This document shows positions 36,967-39,951 of a stretch of 39,951 nt of DNA, in pieces. Both the position numbers and the translations under genes were made by a program. Numbering within the stretch: the first letter of the stretch is position 1; each line of letters opens with the position of its first letter. Origin of the DNA: a virus. The DNA lies in IMG/VR virus record IMGVR_UViG_3300046010_003885, positions 1 through 39,951 of that record. One strand, given 5' to 3'. The notes under the pieces were generated by a model, which saw only the letters and a program-made list of their open reading frames with translations, made no database searches and had not been told where the DNA came from.

Positions 36967-37763
36967 GCTATGTCCTTGAACAACTGATTGATGCTACCGA
37001 TATCGTCTAATGTATATGGAGATTTTCCTTTGGTAATTAGCCTAGCTTGAAGTCTTAAACCAGCAGTTCTTGCATCAGTAGGAGGAGTAGTAGGGAAATT
37101 AACTTTTGAACCACTGTAAGCTAATCTCATCTCAATATGAATGTCGCCAGCCAAAGCAGGAACAGGAAGATTCAGCGGATTACTACCCAAATAGAACAAT
37201 CCAGCTCCACCAATTTGAATATAATATACACCTTTCTTATTATAGTGTCTGTTAATGAATCCGACGTTAGTAATTGATTTGGAATTGATCTTAGCAAGCA
37301 AACCTTTAGCTTTCAGTTCATCTCGACCTTTCTTAGAAATCTTCAACGGAATGCCATCAATTAACTTATGATATTCCACAGGTTCAATTTGATGAGCAGC
37401 ATTTATGTAATCGTCAATAGCTGCAATTTTATCTTGAGCAGTGTCCATTAACAGAGAAAGATCATCTGGATCCATTTCTTTTACTGGAGTAAATTTCTTA
37501 GTATGCATATCATAACGGAATGAACCACCTCCCATTTGATCTTTGGGAGAAGATTTAATCTCGATATTGAATGGTTTGTTGTGTAATGTAGCTTCTATAT
37601 CACCGGCACCTACATTAGAAAAGCCAGCAGCAGGTTTAGACCCCAAATGCAATGACGCAATTCCTTGCTGAATAGCATCTGTCATTAGATTATAGATTTT
37701 CAATTCATACTCTAATCCAGACGAGCCAACCGATTCCGTGAAATATTCTTTAAATGATTTCAT
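36963..37763 (-). CDS. PD-(D/E)XK nuclease-like protein with packaging-like tag
   Basis: A 266-residue protein. After the tag MKSFKEYFTE it has GLEYELKIYN (Glu20), GAGDIEATL (Asp55) and FNIEIKSS (Glu68-x-Lys70), the full PD-(D/E)XK metal-binding set of restriction-type nucleases. The middle is helical; the C-terminal part is beta-rich (YYIQIGGAGLFYLG). It is the first gene of the late block after the terminator at 37.84 kb, followed by the nucleotidyltransferase and ligase-like genes. Confidence 0.65.
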   Translation of the reverse strand: MKSFKEYFTESVGSSGLEYELKIYNLMTDAIQQGIASLHLGSKPAAGFSNVGAGDIEATLHNKPFNIEIKSSPKDQMGGGSFRYDMHTKKFTPVKEMDPDDLSLLMDTAQDKIAAIDDYINAAHQIEPVEYHKLIDGIPLKISKKGRDELKAKGLLAKINSKSITNVGFINRHYNKKGVYYIQIGGAGLFYLGSNPLNLPVPALAGDIHIEMRLAYSGSKVNFPTTPPTDARTAGLRLQARLITKGKSPYTLDDIGSINQLFKDIA

Positions 37764-37840
37764 GCATATTCCTAAAATTTGTTCATAATAGGTATTTAGT
37801 ATAATATTAAAATCCTTCTACTCATGATATAATTTCTCTC

Positions 37841-37874
37841 AAAGTAAAGGCGTAGATCAATTAAGACCTACGCC
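37841..37874 (-). terminator. Rho-independent terminator after the dCTP deaminase gene
   Basis: Minus strand: GGCGTAGGTC pairs with GATCTACGCC (10 bp, one G-U pair), 6-nt loop (37874-37849), followed by TTTACTTT. It lies 14 bases after the stop of the dCTP deaminase-like gene. The 37764-37840 part holds the start of the late block; a box TACTAAATA near 37795 is a weak late-promoter candidate. Confidence 0.75.
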
Positions 37875-37888
37875 ATTCATATTATAAA

Positions 37889-38413
37889 TTAGGCTTGGTA
37901 TTTTGTATCGTGTTCCTTGTGGTTTCCGTATGATCCATCATACAACGAAAGTGTTTCAGCATTCCACATGACGTATTGACCAATACGAGTACCTTGTTTG
38001 ATTCGGATTGTACCAGAACCAACATGCATACATGCAGCCATTACTCCACCTACTTTTTCACCAGTCGTAACATCTATACCATAACCACTATCGTATAATC
38101 CAGAAGTTAAGAATACGTCATTGCGATTCAATGTAGATCTAGTGATTACGAATCCAGCTTCCCTATCTGAAATAGTCACTATATTCTCCATTACTACTTC
38201 GTAACCACCAGGAGCAAGTTCAAACCAACCATCAGCATCAGGAAGAAGTTGAATTGAGCCTCTATGAACTTTGGTATCATTATCAATCTCAAATACTGTA
38301 TTGTTAATTTGAAATACTTTATCCAGTCGAAGATCGACAGCATTAGCTTGAACATCGCCCTCTTGTACTCCAGTCAAAGTAGAACGGCTAGTTGGGCTCA
38401 TAATATGTTTCAT
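37889..38413 (-). CDS. dCTP deaminase/dUTPase-family protein
   Basis: A 174-residue trimeric-type nucleotide hydrolase. VQANAVDLRLDKVFQI, ITRSTLNRNDVFLTSGLYDS, GYGIDVTTGE and IRIKQGTRIGQYVMW are the conserved motifs of the dUTPase/dCTP deaminase superfamily. It would supply dUMP or lower dUTP. It is slightly shorter than bacterial dCTP deaminase (about 190). Which reaction it performs cannot be decided from sequence. Overlaps the dNMP kinase gene by four bases. Confidence 0.8.
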   Translation of the reverse strand: MKHIMSPTSRSTLTGVQEGDVQANAVDLRLDKVFQINNTVFEIDNDTKVHRGSIQLLPDADGWFELAPGGYEVVMENIVTISDREAGFVITRSTLNRNDVFLTSGLYDSGYGIDVTTGEKVGGVMAACMHVGSGTIRIKQGTRIGQYVMWNAETLSLYDGSYGNHKEHDTKYQA

Positions 38414-38940
38414 AGGTGTTCCTCTAAAAAGTTAATAATTTTGTCTTTGTAATCTTGTAACGTACCATCATTATCAATGATAAAATCTACATCATCTAAT
38501 TCCGACTCTGTAATATGACCATCATAATCAAGTCCTGGTCTATTGATCTTTACTATACAGCCATTAAACTTCCTTACTAATTCTACTTCATTAGGAAATC
38601 TACAATCAGTAATTATCCAAGTAGTATTATGATTGGAATATATTGCATCTTCTACATACTCTGTAAACTGATCCTCATTATAGCTTCGCATAAGCATTCC
38701 AATCTCACGAACCACCCTACGACCATCTACTTGGAAATACTTACCACCCAAATCTCCTTTCAATTCCGATCGTTTGAATTGATCATAAGCTAACTCATCT
38801 TCCAATCCAAAGATGTTACAAATATGATATTTGATTGGATCTGCAAAAGCAATCTTACTGGTATCAGGATATCTTTCTTGAGCAATCTTGAAGAATTCGT
38901 CTTTACCAGAACCTTTTGCTCCATGTAATGCTATAATCAT
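38410..38940 (-). CDS. Deoxynucleoside monophosphate kinase (T4 gp1-like)
   Basis: A 176-residue kinase that phosphorylates dNMPs. The P-loop is MIIALHGAKGSGKDEF (residues 7-14), followed by KIAFADPIK, VVREIGMLMRSYNEDQFTEY and WIITDCRFPNEVELV (the Asp/Arg lid region), the pattern of T4 gene 1 protein and related phage kinases. It would supply dNDPs for phage DNA, possibly including modified nucleotides. The gene abuts the DpdA-like gene with two bases between. Confidence 0.85.
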   Translation of the reverse strand: MIIALHGAKGSGKDEFFKIAQERYPDTSKIAFADPIKYHICNIFGLEDELAYDQFKRSELKGDLGGKYFQVDGRRVVREIGMLMRSYNEDQFTEYVEDAIYSNHNTTWIITDCRFPNEVELVRKFNGCIVKINRPGLDYDGHITESELDDVDFIIDNDGTLQDYKDKIINFLEEHL

Positions 38941-38942
38941 AA

Positions 38943-39803
38943 TTAGGCACTCATTTTATCAATAGAATGCATATTATAGAGTATATCATTCATAATATCA
39001 ACATTAAACTCGTTAGTAATACTAAAATCTACTTCAGCTTCAAATTTACCATTACGTAATCCAGTAGGAGACCCATCATACCGAATACCATTAATTCCGT
39101 GCCAAATAGGACTAGAAGAATCCCACGAGAATATGTGCTTATGGAATTGACTCAAAAGTTCGATCTCATTTGGACCATCAGTCATCCCTAAACAATGAAA
39201 ACGATTACTAGCATTCTTCAACAATAATCCATTCTTATTCAATAAACTGAAAACCTTCCATCTAGCAAGGTATCTTTGAAGTCTGTATGATTCATCTTTA
39301 TGACCATCACCATAAGATTGTTCATCTAGGCCTAGAGCAATAGGACAAGCAAGAATCGATACACCAATGTAATCAATATCCTTATTACCAATAGCCCATT
39401 CGAATGATGCTAATAGGTCTTCGATTTTACCAAATTCAGATTGAGGACAGAAGAATGTTTTGAATCCTGCTTCTTTAATTTCAGGTATTAACTTAATAGC
39501 AGCATTAATAGTTTTGGTATAGTGTTCTTTAGGATAATCAGACATCACTATCGAATCACCCCCAACCAACTTAGCCATACTAATCAGTTTAGAAGAATCG
39601 TACATTGGTTGGCCACGCTTAAACATTTCAAAACCGCCATTATCCACATGATAAACGACGCTAGGATTTTCTTGTTTTAGCTTGATATAAAACTCTCTAT
39701 ATTCCTTATTCTCTTCAATCAAATGAGCCAACAGCAAATGAACAGGATATTTTTCTACGAATGGTAGATAAGATACAGGAGCAATATGTGCAAAGTTGAT
39801 CAT
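38943..39803 (-). CDS. DpdA-like (tRNA-guanine transglycosylase family) protein
   Basis: A 286-residue protein with the key mark of the TGT/DpdA fold: VVYHVDNGGFEMF (Asp54 in the D-x-G-G-F motif), then IVMSDYPKEHY (candidate nucleophile Asp89), FFCPQSEFGK and DYIGVSILACPIALG. TGTs exchange guanine for a 7-deazaguanine base; phage DpdA does this in DNA. It is shorter than bacterial TGT (about 375) and lacks the zinc-binding Cys motif, as DpdA-type proteins may. It is linked to a QueD-like gene at its upstream side and to a dNMP kinase downstream. Confidence 0.65.
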   Translation of the reverse strand: MINFAHIAPVSYLPFVEKYPVHLLLAHLIEENKEYREFYIKLKQENPSVVYHVDNGGFEMFKRGQPMYDSSKLISMAKLVGGDSIVMSDYPKEHYTKTINAAIKLIPEIKEAGFKTFFCPQSEFGKIEDLLASFEWAIGNKDIDYIGVSILACPIALGLDEQSYGDGHKDESYRLQRYLARWKVFSLLNKNGLLLKNASNRFHCLGMTDGPNEIELLSQFHKHIFSWDSSSPIWHGINGIRYDGSPTGLRNGKFEAEVDFSITNEFNVDIMNDILYNMHSIDKMSA

Positions 39804-39805
39804 TA

Positions 39806-39951
39806 TTAAATTCCTCTATACGTTTTAGTACAACCATTCTCATTATCTTCGCTGACATCAATAGTAAACTTTCTACCTGGATACTTCGAGTGGATTTCTG
39901 TAGCAAGATCATCAGCAATCATCTCACAACTTTTATAATCTAGTTCTACAC
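39806..39951 (-). CDS. QueD-like (6-carboxytetrahydropterin synthase) C-terminus, cut by window edge
   Basis: The last 48 codons of a gene that runs off the right edge. The peptide has KSCEMIADDLATEIHSKYPG followed by FTIDVSEDNENG: the helix (T/S-x-E-x-x-A) and the Glu-containing strand that end proteins of the 6-pyruvoyl-tetrahydropterin synthase/QueD family. QueD makes a precursor of preQ0, the 7-deazaguanine base that DpdA uses. Three bases separate its stop from the DpdA-like start. Only the tail is visible, so the family call is tentative. Confidence 0.45.
   Translation of the reverse strand, partial: VELDYKSCEMIADDLATEIHSKYPGRKFTIDVSEDNENGCTKTYRGI

Noticed and set aside
1-39951. tRNA genes, CRISPR arrays, insertion sequences, integrase attachment sites
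   Set aside because: No cloverleaf with a CCA-like end, no regular spacer-repeat array, no transposase or integrase was found in reading both strands.

Overview
This window is a stretch of a large, AT-rich, T4-superfamily tailed phage (myovirus-like) genome. The evidence is a T4-type RNase H, an ATP-dependent DNA ligase, class Ia ribonucleotide reductase (nrdA/nrdB), thymidylate synthase, dihydrofolate reductase, dCMP deaminase, a dNMP kinase, several T4-style late promoters (TATAAATA), many small overlapping genes and free-standing homing endonucleases. An overlapping inner/outer membrane spanin pair and lipoprotein signals point to a Gram-negative host. The host genus cannot be read from the sequence. 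All genes but one lie on the minus strand, so transcription runs from high to low coordinates. No tRNA, rRNA or CRISPR array was seen.

Layout by position: 1-4.5 kb holds a GH19-type endolysin (cut by the edge), a metallophosphoesterase, a mini-GroES-like protein and many small hypothetical genes. 4.5-9.8 kb is nucleotide metabolism and repair: RNA ligase, DHFR, ThyA and dCMP deaminase. 9.7-17.6 kb is replication: a primase-like protein, a MazG-like pyrophosphohydrolase, RNase H and DNA ligase. Eight copies of one early-type promoter (TTGACC/T/A, 16-17 nt, GATAAT/GACAAT), most with a conserved leader, drive short operons between 4 and 18 kb. 17.7-19.6 kb holds an acetyltransferase, a GIY-YIG protein, a secreted thermonuclease-like protein and small genes.

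19.6-24.7 kb is the most striking part. nrdA is broken into two separate genes that end and begin with the two halves of a split intein, and a free-standing HNH endonuclease gene sits in the break. The HNH gene's ribosome binding site is locked in a perfect 12-bp hairpin whose loop carries a late promoter. A second mobile gene, a GIY-YIG endonuclease on the opposite strand, sits between nrdA and nrdB. A related GIY-YIG gene lies at 26.9 kb, and both have similar leaders that could fold into a pseudoknot covering the ribosome binding site.

24.7-28 kb holds a stand-alone primase zinc ribbon, an intergenic region rich in inverted repeats and the spanin genes. 28-38 kb is a late virion block: Ig-domain and fibre/baseplate-like proteins, then a Dps-like protein and a series of proteins that begin with the same short tag (MKxFKEYLxE or similar). 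The tag resembles the T4 capsid-targeting peptide with its prohead-protease cleavage site. The tagged set includes a PD-(D/E)XK nuclease, a polymerase-beta-type nucleotidyltransferase and a ligase-like protein, so it may be an enzyme kit packaged in the capsid. 37.9-39.95 kb returns to nucleotide metabolism (dCTP deaminase/dUTPase family, dNMP kinase) and ends with a DpdA/TGT-like transglycosylase and the end of a QueD-like gene, which suggests 7-deazaguanine DNA modification.
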